Of a stretch of DNA of 64,000 nucleotides, positions 63,243 to 64,000 are shown piece after piece (within the stretch, counting starts at the first letter, position 1; every line of letters starts with the position of its first letter). Both the position numbers and the translations under genes were made by a program. The notes below the pieces were generated by a model. That model was not told the DNA's origin. It saw only the letters and a program-made list of their open reading frames with translations, and ran no database searches. Source of the stretch: Phytophthora quininea (taxonomy: Eukaryota; Oomycota; Peronosporomycetes; Peronosporales; Peronosporaceae); NCBI GenBank assembly GCA_011947345.1, contig JAAVTG010000798.1, positions 1 to 64,000 of the forward strand, read 5' to 3'.

Positions 63243-64000
63243 AAATTGTCAAACTACAAATAACTGTATTGAAAAATATAAAAACGGATTATTGCAGATT
63301 GCCAGCACCAATAAAATATATTGAACAATAATTACAATAAAATGACGTTTCCAGTACTTAAATCTGACTGTGTGGATGTAAGTACATACGTACATCTTGG
63401 CAACTATAATGTTTCGATGAGTATCGGTCGTATTTCATTTCACGACGACAAATGATAAGAAGCTAGTATGATCAAGCTATACCACGAGCAACATTCAAAA
63501 GAAACCCTGCAGCAAAACAAAGTGAATTTCTTGAGGGCGACGACGATAACTGGACTTGGTACCAACCTCAAACGATATCACGGTCCATGACCTCTATGTG
63601 GTGAAGAAATATACGCGAGAATTCTCCACCCGTGCAGAAGCTTCCTCCCACAATAACCCGCCTTCTCGACAGGGTACCGGGAGTAAGGGCATAACCGGAA
63701 GATCCACAATCACGCTCACTTTGCAAAATGAATGCATTATCGATCCCCAGCCCGCAAAGATGGCACTCTCTCACTCACTCACCCACTCACACACACACAT
63801 CCAACATGCATCGCACTACTGCTGCCCCAAGCGCACACCATAGCCTACACAGCCAAGTGGCCGACAACTCAGACCACCCTGTTTCCGATAACTTCAAACC
63901 TCCGCCCGAGCTACTCTGACCCCATGATGACAGCCACTTCAACCTGCCCTTTGCATGCGGTGCACTCTTACCTATGCCCTTGTCCTGTTCTGCTTGCTCT
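63243..64000. other. Intergenic region with a short CACTCA/CA microsatellite
   Basis: AT-rich after the helicase end, then mixed sequence. A simple repeat of ACTCACTCAC and ACACAC lies at about 63770-63800. No gene recognised. Confidence 0.45.

Noticed and set aside
63770..63800. ACTC/CA-rich tract as a telomere-like repeat
   Set aside because: Short and irregular, with no TTTAGGG- or TTAGGG-type unit; an ordinary microsatellite.

Overview
The window looks like a transposon-rich stretch of an oomycete nuclear genome, Phytophthora-like. This is an inference from gene content: Ty1/copia, hAT, Mutator-like, PIF/Harbinger, Tc1/IS630 and Helitron elements, long ankyrin proteins built on the N-R-(S/T)-E-G-C repeat, a possible Crinkler-type nuclease C-terminus, and spliceosomal introns of 64-70 nt. 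Nothing resembles a bacterial, phage or plasmid layout. I saw no rRNA gene, no functional tRNA gene and no CRISPR array.

Layout. 1-13791: a head-to-tail array of three near-identical Ty1/copia elements on the minus strand with one LTR between neighbours (LTR-internal-LTR-internal-LTR-internal-LTR), continuing off the left edge. Each LTR carries a degenerate tRNA-like sequence with perfect A and B boxes and a T-run. 14238-23370: a hAT element (8-bp target duplication GTCGCAAT) whose transposase gene is split by a younger plus-strand copia element (17445-23126, duplication ACAAC, identical 294-bp LTRs). 23379-27580: decayed sequence with a broken Tc1/mariner gene. 27582-31428: an old Mutator-like gene interrupted inside its coding sequence by a second, larger Mutator-like element (27741-30972) that has a transposase and a convergent small second gene. 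32948-33815: a dead IS630/Tc1-like transposase. 36021-43022: the gene island, with a nuclear-type basic protein, a three-exon small gene and a tandem trio of membrane-anchored glycosyltransferase paralogues sharing one intron position. 43271-49163: ankyrin-repeat genes and fragments, a Crinkler-like nuclease-domain gene, and an inverted partial copy of the first ankyrin gene. That copy is split by a second hAT element (49164-55667, duplication GTCAAGTG), which itself holds a third copia family (49228-54667). Past the hAT the ankyrin copy fuses to a truncated PIF/Harbinger transposase, followed by its convergent Myb-like partner. 58794-63242: a Helitron Rep/Pif1-helicase gene in several frames. 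The rest is intergenic.

How it fits together. Most of the window is mobile DNA, and the target duplications give the order of insertion: copia inside hAT twice, and MULE inside MULE. Almost every gene is broken by one-base shifts that sit in homopolymers, usually one base short, including shifts shared by all three array copies. I therefore read most of the 'pseudogene' appearance as sequencing or consensus error rather than decay. Two features deserve most attention: the tRNA-like Pol III-type sequence in the array LTRs, and the fact that in all three copia families an ATG in frame with gag lies inside the primer-binding site that matches the initiator-tRNA anticodon arm.
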